Source: Parabacteroides massiliensis
GTDB taxonomy: Bacteria > Bacteroidota > Bacteroidia > Bacteroidales > Tannerellaceae
Direction: 5' to 3'
Length of the DNA: 64,000 nucleotides
NCBI RefSeq assembly: GCF_900155425.1
Contig: NZ_LT700189.1
Coordinates: 489,787-553,786, forward strand
The number at the start of each line of letters is the position of its first letter. Positions within the stretch are counted from its first letter, which is position 1. The position numbers and the translations under genes were made by a program. The notes under the pieces were generated by a model. It ran no database searches and was not told the DNA's origin. It was given only the letters and a program-made list of their open reading frames with translations. Positions 44,894 through 53,292 of the stretch are shown here, one piece after another.

Positions 44894-45135
44894 CCGGTAC
44901 GGCAGATGATATAGAAGAAAGAAAATGGAAAAACCGTTCCGCCACCCTCCGGTGGCTGGGACGACAATATAGCCCCGATGTCGCTCCTGAAGTAGCTTCG
45001 AGGCGTTTGAAACAGTGGATCGTAGGCAACCCCATCCTGTCCGGCCTCTTGCAGGAGAACGGATGGACGCCTTCACAACGGGTGTTGACTCCGAAACAGG
45101 TGGAGCAGATTGTAAGAATCCTTGGGGAGCCTTGA
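44890..45135 (+). CDS. DUF4248 family protein
   Basis: 81 residues from ATG 44890, overlapping the primase stop. The body RSATLRWLGRQYSPDV...ARRRLKQWI-like pattern and the ending TPSQRVLTPKQVEQIVRILGEP agree with the Bacteroidales DUF4248 family as I recall it. These small proteins occur beside capsule loci and replication-type genes; function unknown. Confidence 0.75.
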   Translation: MTGTADDIEERKWKNRSATLRWLGRQYSPDVAPEVASRRLKQWIVGNPILSGLLQENGWTPSQRVLTPKQVEQIVRILGEP

Positions 45136-45253
45136 ATGTTGCTTTTGGGTGTTTCCTCCCTAAAGCGACATTCAAGGCTTTGGTTGGCACCTAAAAATGC
45201 TTTTTTGATATTTGGTTTATATTGGTTTTTTAGGGTTGGCACCCTCAGGGCTT

Positions 45254-46650
45254 TTTTGTTGGGTTGCACCCAACTTGTTCTGTTACTTTTGGCTTGACCC
45301 AAAAGTAACCAAAAAGTCAAGGCCGAACCTGGTTCGCTACTTCGTTTCCTTCGTTCGCTGTCGCGTCTGAAACTCGCTTCGCTCAGACAGCAGACGCTCC
45401 GGGCGCTCACTACGGTCACTGCGCTTAACGCTCGCCAGCTTAGGCCGGGAGTAGAGCCGGAACGGCTCTTTGGGGATTGCCGATAACGGTGGTTTTGTGT
45501 TATTTATATGATGCGATTGATATGATGCGATTGATATGATGCGATTGATGCAATTTGTAGTCAGCAATATTTATATAATGCAGTAGGGGGTGTTGGTGAT
45601 CTTATGCGGGAGGGCAGAGCAGAGCCCTGCCCCTACGGGGTGGGGTGCGCAAAAGAACAGGCCTTATCAATTGGATATTTATACGGTCAGTTTTCATGCG
45701 ATCCCGCGTCAAGCGCGGGGACAAGATAGTTTTGGCATATTCCTACGGGGGGATGCAAAAGGGAGATACAAGGAAATAAAAGGGAGATACAGAGATAGAG
45801 GATATAAAAAACAAAGGAAGAGGTGGTGTTGATGATATTATACACAAAGAGGTGGGTGAGGTTGATGATTTTATGTGGAAGGGCGGAATGGTGTTGGTGA
45901 TTTTGCGGGAGGGCAGAGCAGAGCCCTGCCCCTACGGGGTGGGGATGCAAAAGGGAGATACAAGGAAATAAAAAGGGAGATACAAGGAAACAACAGGGAG
46001 ATATAAAGAAACAAAAAGGGGGATGCAAAAGGAAAAGGGAAAAGAAAAGAAAAACAGGCGGTATCGGCAATCATAAGAGAAAGCTTCGCTTTCTGGGAAA
46101 GGCCTAAGCGGACGGGCGTAAAGCGGAGGGTGAAGGCGTAGCGTCCGGAGCCTGCGCTGTTTGAGCGAAGCGAGTTTCGCAGGCGACAGCGTAGCCTTCG
46201 CCCGGAGTAGCCCGGTCGGTTGAGCCTTGATCTTTTGGTTACTTTTGGATCAAGCCAAAAGTAACAGACAAAACAGTTGGATGTAATCCAACGAAAAAAG
46301 ATAACAGTTGAGTGTAACCCAACGAAAGAGAAAAAACAACCTGTTGGATGCAACCCAACGAAAAAGAAAGGAAAAACAGGCAGTATCGGCAATCATAAGA
46401 GAAAGCTCCGCTTTCTGGGAAAGGCCTAAGCGGACGGGCGTAAAGCGGAGGGTGAAGGCGTAGCGTCCGGAGCCTGCGCTGTTTGAGCGAAGCGAGTTTC
46501 GCAGGCGACAGCGTAGCCTTCGCCCGGAGTAGCCCGGTCGGTTGAGCCTTGATCTTTTGGTTACTTTTGGATCAAGCCAAAAGTAACAGACAAAACAGTT
46601 GGATGTAATCCAACGAAAAAAAGACAACAATAGGATGTTATCCAACAAAA
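45254..46650. repeat. Non-coding repeat block 1
   Basis: A 1.4-kb gene-free mosaic. Contents in order: a 250-bp unit (about 45254-45500) with a TTACTTTTGG/CCAAAAGTAA hairpin and GCTTCGCTC-type palindromes; three 14-bp tandem units TATGATGCGATTGA (45507-45548); 35-bp GGGCAG...CTGCCC elements at 45606-45640 and 45905-45939; purine-rich stretches; and two 322-bp units (46055-46376 and from 46377). The same set in the same order and orientation is found at 57.9-59.2 kb. Short reading frames here are mirrored in both copies and look spurious. Confidence 0.8.
46055..46640 (+). repeat. Tandem 322-bp repeat units (block 1)
   Basis: Unit 1 begins CAGGCGGTATCGGCAATC at 46055 and unit 2 begins at 46377; each ends in a GGTTACTTTTGG/CCAAAAGTAAC hairpin and short TTGGATG..CATCCAA-like motifs. 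Units with the same 322-bp period start at 58596 and 58918. Confidence 0.8.
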
Positions 46651-46694
46651 AAGAAAGAAAAAAAAAGTGCGATCCGATTTAAGACAATGTTTAG

Positions 46695-46702
46695 TATCTT
46701 TG
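46695..46702 (+). promoter_or_regulatory. -7 box before the wza-like gene
   Basis: TATCTTTG, an exact TAnnTTTG match, 95 bp before ATG 46797. No clear -33 box. Confidence 0.45.
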
Positions 46703-46796
46703 TAATTTGATTTATAAATCGTATGCAGAAATCATGAATAGTATTCAGAAATCATAAATCGGAAGCAAAATTATAATCACATAATATTTTAACAAA

Positions 46797-47708
46797 ATGA
46801 AAAAGAAAAAATTGTGGAGCGCAATGTTAGCGATGAACTTGATTGCGACAACGAGTGTAGGGTTTACCAGGGGGGAAGATGACGATGGCCAGGCAGCCGG
46901 AATCATGACCGGGAACAGAAGAGTGAGAATCAGGAATTATATATTGATGTGCATGGCAGTACTCTGTACCTCCTGCGCATCTTACAAGAAAGTAGTTTAT
47001 TTGCAGGATGTCGAACCGCTGAAACAGCAGGTGATCGAGCAGAAGTACGAAGTGTATATCCACAACGACGATTTGCTGGCGATCATGGTGAACAGTAAGA
47101 ACCCGGAACTGGCGTTGCCGTTCAACATGCCGATGATATCCTACCAGATCGGCAGCCAAAGCTTACCGCAGCAGCGCGTGTTGGGCTATCTGGTCGACAC
47201 GAACGGGGAGATCGACTTCCCGATCTTAGGCAAGATGCACGTGGCAGGACTGACCCGCCTGCAGTTGACGGAACTGATCAAGCAACGTCTGACAGAAGAG
47301 GACCTGATCAAGGATCCCGTCGTGACGGTGCAGTTCCTGAACTACAAAGTGTCGGTGATGGGCGAAGTGAACCGTCCGGGATCGTTCAACATTTCGGGCG
47401 ACCGTATCACCCTGCTCGAAGCCTTGAGTATGGCCGGCGACCTGACGATCTACGGACGACGGGACCGGGTGGCCGTGATCCGCGAAAATGACGGGCAACG
47501 GACGATCCTGTACCATGACCTCCGGTCGTCCGACGTCTTCAACTCTCCCTGCTATTACCTGCAACAGAACGACATCGTGTATGTCGAACCAAACAATTCG
47601 AAAGCGGGACAGAGCGAGATCAACCAGAACAAATCGGTGGGCGTGTGGTTGTCTGCCGGCTCGATCCTGGTTTCCATCGTGTCTCTGATCGTGACATTAA
47701 CAAAGTAA
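46797..47708 (+). CDS. Polysaccharide export outer-membrane lipoprotein (Wza/BexD family)
   Basis: 303 residues. The Poly_export domain (VYIHNDDLLAIMV) and SLBB domain (KVSVMGEVNRPGSFNISG) identify an outer-membrane export protein; a hydrophobic C-terminus (WLSAGSILVSIVSLIVTLT) follows. The lipobox AVLCTSC is at about residue 61, so roughly 36-40 residues precede the real signal. The A-rich context supports ATG 46797, but ATG 46905 gives a normal lipoprotein signal. Wzc follows 20 bp later. It probably exports the capsule made by the 9.4-34.7 kb locus or another locus. Confidence 0.88.
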   Translation: MKKKKLWSAMLAMNLIATTSVGFTRGEDDDGQAAGIMTGNRRVRIRNYILMCMAVLCTSCASYKKVVYLQDVEPLKQQVIEQKYEVYIHNDDLLAIMVNSKNPELALPFNMPMISYQIGSQSLPQQRVLGYLVDTNGEIDFPILGKMHVAGLTRLQLTELIKQRLTEEDLIKDPVVTVQFLNYKVSVMGEVNRPGSFNISGDRITLLEALSMAGDLTIYGRRDRVAVIRENDGQRTILYHDLRSSDVFNSPCYYLQQNDIVYVEPNNSKAGQSEINQNKSVGVWLSAGSILVSIVSLIVTLTK

Positions 47709-47727
47709 AAGTAAAAGAAAAGATACT

Positions 47728-50103
47728 ATGAACACTGAACAAGAAACGAACACTCGAGTGGAGGAGAACGAACTGAACCTGGAGGATATCCTACAGGTAG
47801 TATTGGCCAACTGGCATTGGTTCGTCCTGTCTGTCGTGATATGCGCCGGGGCAGCGTTCCTCTATCTGAAATGGGCGCCCAAGGTATACACCCGGACAGC
47901 TTCGGTACTGATAAAAGACGACGCGAAAGGCGGTGCGCTGAGCGAATCGGCCGCATTCGAGGATTTAGGAATTTTCGGCACGAAGCGGAATGTGGATAAC
48001 GAAGTGCTGGTATTCAAGTCCAGGCGATTGATGACCGAAGTGGCGCGTAACCTGCATCTGGACGTGAGCTACACGGTGAAGGAAGGATTGCGTACGGTGG
48101 AACTCTACACCCAGTCGCCCGTCCTGCTCTCATTCCCCGATGCGGAAGAGGCGCAAGCCTTCTCGTTGCGGGCAAAACCGATCTCGGCGGAAGAGGTGGT
48201 ATTGTCCGACTTCGTGATTGACGACGAGTCGGCCGGCGAACCGATGACAGTGGCGCTGAACGACACCGTCACGACACCCGTCGGACGAGTAGTGGTGGTC
48301 CCGTCGCTTTACTACGGCGACAAGTATTTCAACACGACCGTGCAGGTGACGAAGTCGCCGTTGCAGAACGTGGCGATCGGTTTCCAAGCAAACTTGCAGG
48401 CCACGTTGGCGAGCAAGACGGCCACGATCATCAACCTGACGCTCCAGGACGTCTCCATCCCCCGTGCGGAAGATGTGATCAACACGCTGATCTCCGTCTA
48501 CAACACAGACGCGATCAACGACAAGAACCAGATCGTGATGAACACCTCCAACTTCATCAACGACCGTCTGATCGTGATCGAGAAGGAGCTGGGCAGCGTG
48601 GATTCGGACATCGAGTCCTACAAGCGTGAACACCAGCTGACGGACATCTCGTCCGAGACAGGCATGTACCTGCAGACCTCCAGCCGCAACCAGCAGGAGG
48701 GGTTGAGCTTGGAGAACCAGTTGAGCCTGGCGAAATATATCAAAAACTATCTGACTGATCCCGGCAAGAGCTCGGAACTGATCCCGGCGAACACGGGCAT
48801 CTCGGACGTGAACATCGAGTCGCAGATCGGGGAATACAACGAGATGTTGCTCAAACGCGACAAGCTGATCAGCAACAGTAGCAACAAGAACCCGGTGGTG
48901 CAGGACCTGAACAACTCGCTGATCGCGATGAAGCAGACCATCATCCGCTCGGTGGACAACCTGATCGTCGGCCTGAACATCAAGATAAAGAATATACAGG
49001 CACAGGAAGAACAGACGAACCGCCGCATCTCGGCCGTGCCGACCCAGCAGAAGGAGATACTTTCGGTGGAACGCCGCCAGAAGATCAAGGAAGAGCTGTA
49101 TCTCTACCTGCTGAACAAACGCGAGGAGAACGAGCTGACGCAGCGGATGACGGAAAGCAACGCGCGCATCATCGACCCGGCGTCGGGAAGCAATGTGCCG
49201 GTGGCTCCGAAATCGATGATGATCTTCCTGGCTTCCATCGTGTTGGGATGTGCGATCCCGGCAGGCGTCCTGTGGATGCTGGTGATCAGCGACACGAAGG
49301 TACGCTCGCGCAAGGATGTGGAGGGAGTCCTTTCCGTTCCGTTCTTGGGTGAAATCCCGATGCGCGACAAGAAAGACAAGAACGAAGTGGTGGTGCATGA
49401 GAATGGGCGCGACTCGGTTTCGGAGGCGTTCCGCATTGTGCGTACCAACATGGATTTCATGCGGGTGAAGGATAAGAACATGCAGGTGGTGATGTTCACC
49501 TCGTTCAATCCGGGAGCCGGCAAGACGTTCGTGTCCATCAACTTGGCAATGAGCTTTGCCCTGACGCACAAGAAGGTCGTCTTGGTCGACCTCGATATTC
49601 GTAAGGGTACCCTTAGCTCCCATGTCAAAGTCTCTGACATGGGAGTCACCAACTATTTATCCGGTCGTGTCGACAACGTCGATGAGATCATCCGGAAAGG
49701 AGAACTGTACGACAAGCTGGATATCATCCATGCCGGTCCTGTTCCGCCCAACCCGGCTGAGCTTTTGTTGAGCGACAGGTTGGAAACGTTGGTAGCCGAA
49801 CTGCGCAAGCGGTATGACTATATCATCCTGGACAACGTACCGGCGGGTGTGGTCGCCGATGCGGTGATCGTCAACCGGGTGGCCGACTTGACGATCTATG
49901 TTGTCCGTGTAGGCAGAATGGACCGCCGCGCCCTTCCCGAAGTGGAGAAACTCTACAAGGAAGGCAAGCTGCGTAACATGAGCCTGATCCTGAACGGGAC
50001 GATGTACAAGCATGGCACGTATGGTTATCATTACGGATATGGATACGGCTATGGCTATGGTTACGGCTACGGGTATGGCGACGGACATAATAAAAAGAAA
50101 TAA
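47728..50103 (+). CDS. Wzc-like chain-length determinant / bacterial tyrosine kinase
   Basis: 791 residues. Wzz domain with first membrane segment at about residue 31-50, a long periplasmic coiled-coil region, second membrane segment near 497-520, then a BY-kinase with Walker A FNPGAGKTF, VVLVDLDIRKG (A') and ILDNVPAG. The C-terminus is a Tyr-Gly run with about ten tyrosines after residue 765, the autophosphorylation cluster. It controls polymerisation with Wza and the phosphatase encoded next. Confidence 0.93.
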   Translation: MNTEQETNTRVEENELNLEDILQVVLANWHWFVLSVVICAGAAFLYLKWAPKVYTRTASVLIKDDAKGGALSESAAFEDLGIFGTKRNVDNEVLVFKSRRLMTEVARNLHLDVSYTVKEGLRTVELYTQSPVLLSFPDAEEAQAFSLRAKPISAEEVVLSDFVIDDESAGEPMTVALNDTVTTPVGRVVVVPSLYYGDKYFNTTVQVTKSPLQNVAIGFQANLQATLASKTATIINLTLQDVSIPRAEDVINTLISVYNTDAINDKNQIVMNTSNFINDRLIVIEKELGSVDSDIESYKREHQLTDISSETGMYLQTSSRNQQEGLSLENQLSLAKYIKNYLTDPGKSSELIPANTGISDVNIESQIGEYNEMLLKRDKLISNSSNKNPVVQDLNNSLIAMKQTIIRSVDNLIVGLNIKIKNIQAQEEQTNRRISAVPTQQKEILSVERRQKIKEELYLYLLNKREENELTQRMTESNARIIDPASGSNVPVAPKSMMIFLASIVLGCAIPAGVLWMLVISDTKVRSRKDVEGVLSVPFLGEIPMRDKKDKNEVVVHENGRDSVSEAFRIVRTNMDFMRVKDKNMQVVMFTSFNPGAGKTFVSINLAMSFALTHKKVVLVDLDIRKGTLSSHVKVSDMGVTNYLSGRVDNVDEIIRKGELYDKLDIIHAGPVPPNPAELLLSDRLETLVAELRKRYDYIILDNVPAGVVADAVIVNRVADLTIYVVRVGRMDRRALPEVEKLYKEGKLRNMSLILNGTMYKHGTYGYHYGYGYGYGYGYGYGYGDGHNKKK

Positions 50104-50107
50104 AAAA

Positions 50108-50830
50108 ATGTTTTCCTTACTTTTTCCAAAGAAAAAATTGATTCACACCGATTTGTTGAAAGGGACGGCAGATGTGCATTCGCATCTGCTGCCCGGTGTG
50201 GATGATGGCGTGCAAAGCGTCGAAGATATGTGTGCTGCCTTGAAAGCGATGCAGTCGGTCGGTGTCAAGCGGGTTTTCATGACTCCCCATGTGATGTCGG
50301 ACATGCCCGGCAACCGGCGTGGTTTTCTGCAGGAGCATTTTGCCAAGATGAAAGAGCTTGCTCCCGAAGGGATCGAGCTGCGGTTGGCGGCGGAGTATAT
50401 GCTGGACAGCGGTTTCCGTGCGCAGATGGCAGACGGGCTGCTGACGTATGCGGACAGGCAGGTACTGGTCGAGACTTCTTATCTTTCGCCGCCCCCCGAC
50501 TATCTGAGCTTGCTCTACGAACTGAGGCTGGAGGGCTATACGCCTGTCTTGGCTCATCCGGAGCGGTATATGTATATGACGGAGGATGATTATTTCCGGC
50601 TGCGCGACAAGGGCTACAAGTTCCAGTTGAACCTCTTCTCCTTTGCCGGCGTGTACGGGAGCCGTCCTGCCAAATATGCCGCCTACCTGATGAAAGAGGG
50701 TTTCTACGACTATGTCGGTTCCGACCTGCACCACCCCGACGACTACCGCCGGAACCTCGCCCACGTGAAACTCCCTTCCAAAATGCTCGACAGGCTGAGA
50801 GGAGTGTTGGAGAATAATCGGTGGCTTTGA
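50108..50830 (+). CDS. CpsB/CapC-family tyrosine-protein phosphatase (PHP fold)
   Basis: 240 residues from ATG 50108, 4 bp after wzc; a longer frame inside wzc is ignored. DVHSHLLPGVDDG is the PHP metal motif, followed by RVFMTPHVM, PVLAHPERY and VGSDLHHPDDY, the other metal ligands. It removes phosphate from the Tyr cluster of the BY-kinase, closing the export-control unit. Confidence 0.92.
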   Translation: MFSLLFPKKKLIHTDLLKGTADVHSHLLPGVDDGVQSVEDMCAALKAMQSVGVKRVFMTPHVMSDMPGNRRGFLQEHFAKMKELAPEGIELRLAAEYMLDSGFRAQMADGLLTYADRQVLVETSYLSPPPDYLSLLYELRLEGYTPVLAHPERYMYMTEDDYFRLRDKGYKFQLNLFSFAGVYGSRPAKYAAYLMKEGFYDYVGSDLHHPDDYRRNLAHVKLPSKMLDRLRGVLENNRWL

Positions 50831-51216
50831 GGAATTGACGGTTGGCAGTTGGCAATTTTGGCGATTGACAGTTTAGGCTGACGCGGCACCACTTGGCTGA
50901 CGCGGAAGAAACGGCTGGCTTGTCGGATGCACCACTTGGCAGACGCAGAAAACGCAGAGTAATGCAGATTTAATTTTATGAATAAATGATCTGTGTTATT
51001 CTGCGTTTTCTGTGTTTATGAAGATTGTGCTTTTACCGCAAGCAACGCCGTCAATATCTATTTAACGACAATCCATCTATGCTTGAAAAATCCCCACTTG
51101 CTGAAAGAGCTATACAATACCGCAGTCACAATGATACCGATACCATCAGGAATGAGAAAACACTCATCTACTATCAAATGAATTACCACAATGCCACTTT
51201 TCCAGCAATCCCCAAG
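50831..51216. other. Gene-poor gap after the phosphatase gene
   Basis: Holds short direct repeats of GGCTGACGCGG and CACCACTTGGC(T/A)GACGC around 50877-50955, then AT-rich sequence. No gene is convincing. Confidence 0.4.
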
Positions 51217-51620
51217 TCAATGGTTGCAGTTACCACCAAGTTGTTCTTGTGTCAAGTTCTGTTCTATGCGAGCCTTCTTGATGGCTTCTCCCAAACGGTA
51301 AGCATGCAACGCTTCATCCACGTCACTCTCAAAAGCGTCACGTTTCGGAGTGCCAACTTTCCCAAAGTGCTTGTCAAGCACATCGTCCAATGGGGTAAGA
51401 TTCATCTGTGCCATAATTATTTGTTTTTGAAATATTCTTTTCTCTAACTTCGAGATTTGAGTGCGTTGTACCCCGATACGCTCACCAGGTTCTTCTTGTG
51501 TAAGTTTTTGTGCCAATCGAGCCTTGCGTATGGGAGTCGGGTTTCCATGGCTTCACGCTCTGGAGTCCCTTTTTTACCCCAAAGTTTATCTTTCATGTCA
51601 TCTGCCGGTATCAATTTCAT
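51217..51620 (-). pseudogene. Two degenerate XRE (HigA-like) antitoxin remnants in tandem
   Basis: On the minus strand a first remnant starts at 51620 (MKLIPADDMKDKLWGKKGTPERE), frameshifts, and continues as KLTQEEPGERIGVQRTQISKLE. A second remnant (MAQMNLTPLDDVLDKHFGKVGTPKRDAFE...AYRLGEAIKKARIEQNLTQEQLG) is cut off inside its helix-turn-helix. Both match the Bacteroidales antitoxin pattern GTPxRxAxE...GEAIKKAR...LTQEQLG. No toxin remains nearby. Confidence 0.65.
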
Positions 51621-51788
51621 CTTTCAGACAAAGATAATATTCTGTTTCCAAGCAACGATACGATTTTATGTTTTTCCTCTGTGCCTATCTGAATTTTAAC
51701 ACTCTTCTCTCATACATTTGAACTTGGCACATATACTTATGTTTTACCACAAGTGGTTGACAGACGGGAGAAAATATCCCCTGGGAAA

Positions 51789-51819
51789 TTTGTACCGTAA
51801 CAGGGTTTATGTAAATTTG
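51789..51819 (+). promoter_or_regulatory. Full Bacteroidetes promoter before the AAA/DUF4143 gene
   Basis: TTTG at 51789-51792, a 19-bp spacer and TAAATTTG at 51812-51819 fit the Bacteroides -33/-7 consensus exactly. The start codon is 25 bp downstream. This is the best-formed promoter in the window. Confidence 0.7.
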
Positions 51820-51843
51820 CAGTTGTACTTCAAAATTGCATAA

Positions 51844-53016
51844 ATGAATATGGAAACGAAATATATCCGCAGGGAATTATCCGCCGTAATAGAAGAGGCG
51901 TACCGCTATTTCCCGGTCATAACCGTTACCGGTCCCCGTCAATCCGGCAAGACAACGCTGATCCGTAATCAGTTCCCGCACCTGCCGTACTACTCTTTGG
52001 AGAACCTCGACGTGCGGAACTTTGCCGAAAACGATCCGGTTGCTTTTCTGAACCAGCATGCAGAGGGCATGATCCTCGATGAAGTGCATAATGCCCCGAA
52101 TCTTTTATCGTATATACAAGGCATTGTGGACGATGATGCAGACCGGCGGTTTATCCTTTCAGGCAGTTCACAGTTCGCCATGCTGAAAAAGGTTACGCAA
52201 TCCTTGGCGGGACGTACCGCTGTATTCGAGCTGCTGCCTATGTCCTATTCCGAGATACGGGAAATAGCCGCCGATACACCGCTTGACCATCTGCTGCTGA
52301 ACGGGTTCTATCCTGCGATTTATTCAGGACGCAACGTGCCCAAATTCCTTTATCCGGCCTACATGAAAACCTATCTGGACAAGGATGTGCGTGATTTGCT
52401 GCAAATCAAAGACATGATGCAGTTCCACACGTTTATCCGTCTTTGTGCCGGGCGTATCGGCTCACTGTTCAAAGCCTCTGAACTGGCGAACGAAATCGGT
52501 GTCAGCTCGCATACAGTCACGGCGTGGCTCTCCGTCTTGCAGGCATCTTATATCGTGGCCTTGCTGCCCCCATATTTTGAGAATACACGCAAACGTCTGA
52601 CTAAAACCCCCAAGCTCTACTTTACGGACACGGGGCTTGCCTGTTATCTGCTCGGTATCGAATCTCCGGAACAGCTCGCTCGGGATAGAATGCGGGGGGC
52701 GTTGTTCGAGAATTTCATCGTGATGGAAGCATTGAAACGGCGGTATAACCAAGGCAAGGAGAGCAATCTCTATTTCTATCGAGACTCGAACCAGAATGAG
52801 ATTGATCTGTTACTGAAAAAAAGTTCAGGATTTTACGGTATCGAAATCAAGTCGGCAATGACTTACCATACGGACTTTGAAAAGGCCTTGAAACAGATGG
52901 ACGACTGGATCAAAGGTCCCGTAGAGGGAAAGGCTGTGATCTATGCGGGCACGCTCGAAAATACCGCCGGAGAAATCAGCCTGCTGAATTATGCCCATCT
53001 GGACGATGTGTTGTAG
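51844..53016 (+). CDS. AAA_14/DUF4143 family ATPase
   Basis: 390 residues. Walker A GPRQSGKTTL near residue 33, Walker B MILDEVHNAPNLL and sensor FILSGSSQFAML in the N-terminal AAA_14 domain; the C-terminal DUF4143 includes TKTPKLYFTDTGLACYLLG, and SNQNEIDLLL...GIEIKSA is a PD-(D/E)xK-like core. Very common in Bacteroidales as mobile, often lineage-specific genes; function unproven. It stands alone with its own promoter. Confidence 0.9.
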   Translation: MNMETKYIRRELSAVIEEAYRYFPVITVTGPRQSGKTTLIRNQFPHLPYYSLENLDVRNFAENDPVAFLNQHAEGMILDEVHNAPNLLSYIQGIVDDDADRRFILSGSSQFAMLKKVTQSLAGRTAVFELLPMSYSEIREIAADTPLDHLLLNGFYPAIYSGRNVPKFLYPAYMKTYLDKDVRDLLQIKDMMQFHTFIRLCAGRIGSLFKASELANEIGVSSHTVTAWLSVLQASYIVALLPPYFENTRKRLTKTPKLYFTDTGLACYLLGIESPEQLARDRMRGALFENFIVMEALKRRYNQGKESNLYFYRDSNQNEIDLLLKKSSGFYGIEIKSAMTYHTDFEKALKQMDDWIKGPVEGKAVIYAGTLENTAGEISLLNYAHLDDVL

Positions 53017-53149
53017 TGGGTTGCCAAGGAGCGCGGTCGCTATTGCCGTCTCAAGGAGTGCGTGGCCGCTCTACAGGCGGACGGAAGGCCTTGCTATTTT
53101 AAGTCTTAATTTAATATTATTGAATATAAATATGTCAAAGAAATCCACT

Positions 53150-53179
53150 TTTGCGTGATTTTTCTTGATAAAATGTTTG
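53150..53179 (+). promoter_or_regulatory. Predicted promoter of the Abi-associated small RNA
   Basis: TTTG at 53150-53153, 18-bp spacer, AATGTTTG at 53172-53179 (one change from TAnnTTTG). Transcription would begin close to 53186. Confidence 0.4.
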
Positions 53180-53262
53180 AATTATCAATGATTATTCGTA
53201 GCTTTACAGCGTCAGTCCCCACCAAGCCTCTCAACGATGCTCAAATGCGTGGGGCTTTTTTG
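53180..53262 (+). ncRNA. Predicted small RNA upstream of the AbiF-like gene
   Basis: Between a promoter-like pair and the Abi_2 gene lies a stretch that ends in CCCCAC (53217-53222) pairing with GTGGGG (53249-53254), followed by CTTTTTT, an intrinsic-terminator shape. An alternative AAGCC/GGCTT pairing overlaps it. AbiF-type HEPN toxins are reported to be controlled by an RNA encoded just upstream, and this layout agrees. Expression is not shown by the sequence. Confidence 0.45.
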
Positions 53263-53292
53263 TATATATACGTTTACTCTCAAAATACGCTA

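Noticed and set aside
45507-45548. 14-bp tandem repeats as a CRISPR or coding repeat
   Set aside because: Contiguous units without spacers and stops in frame; a minisatellite inside the non-coding block.
45687-46648. Several 100-170-residue minus-strand frames in repeat block 1
   Set aside because: Low-complexity Phe/Leu/Pro-rich translations of purine-rich repeats; the same frames reappear in block 2, showing repeat origin.
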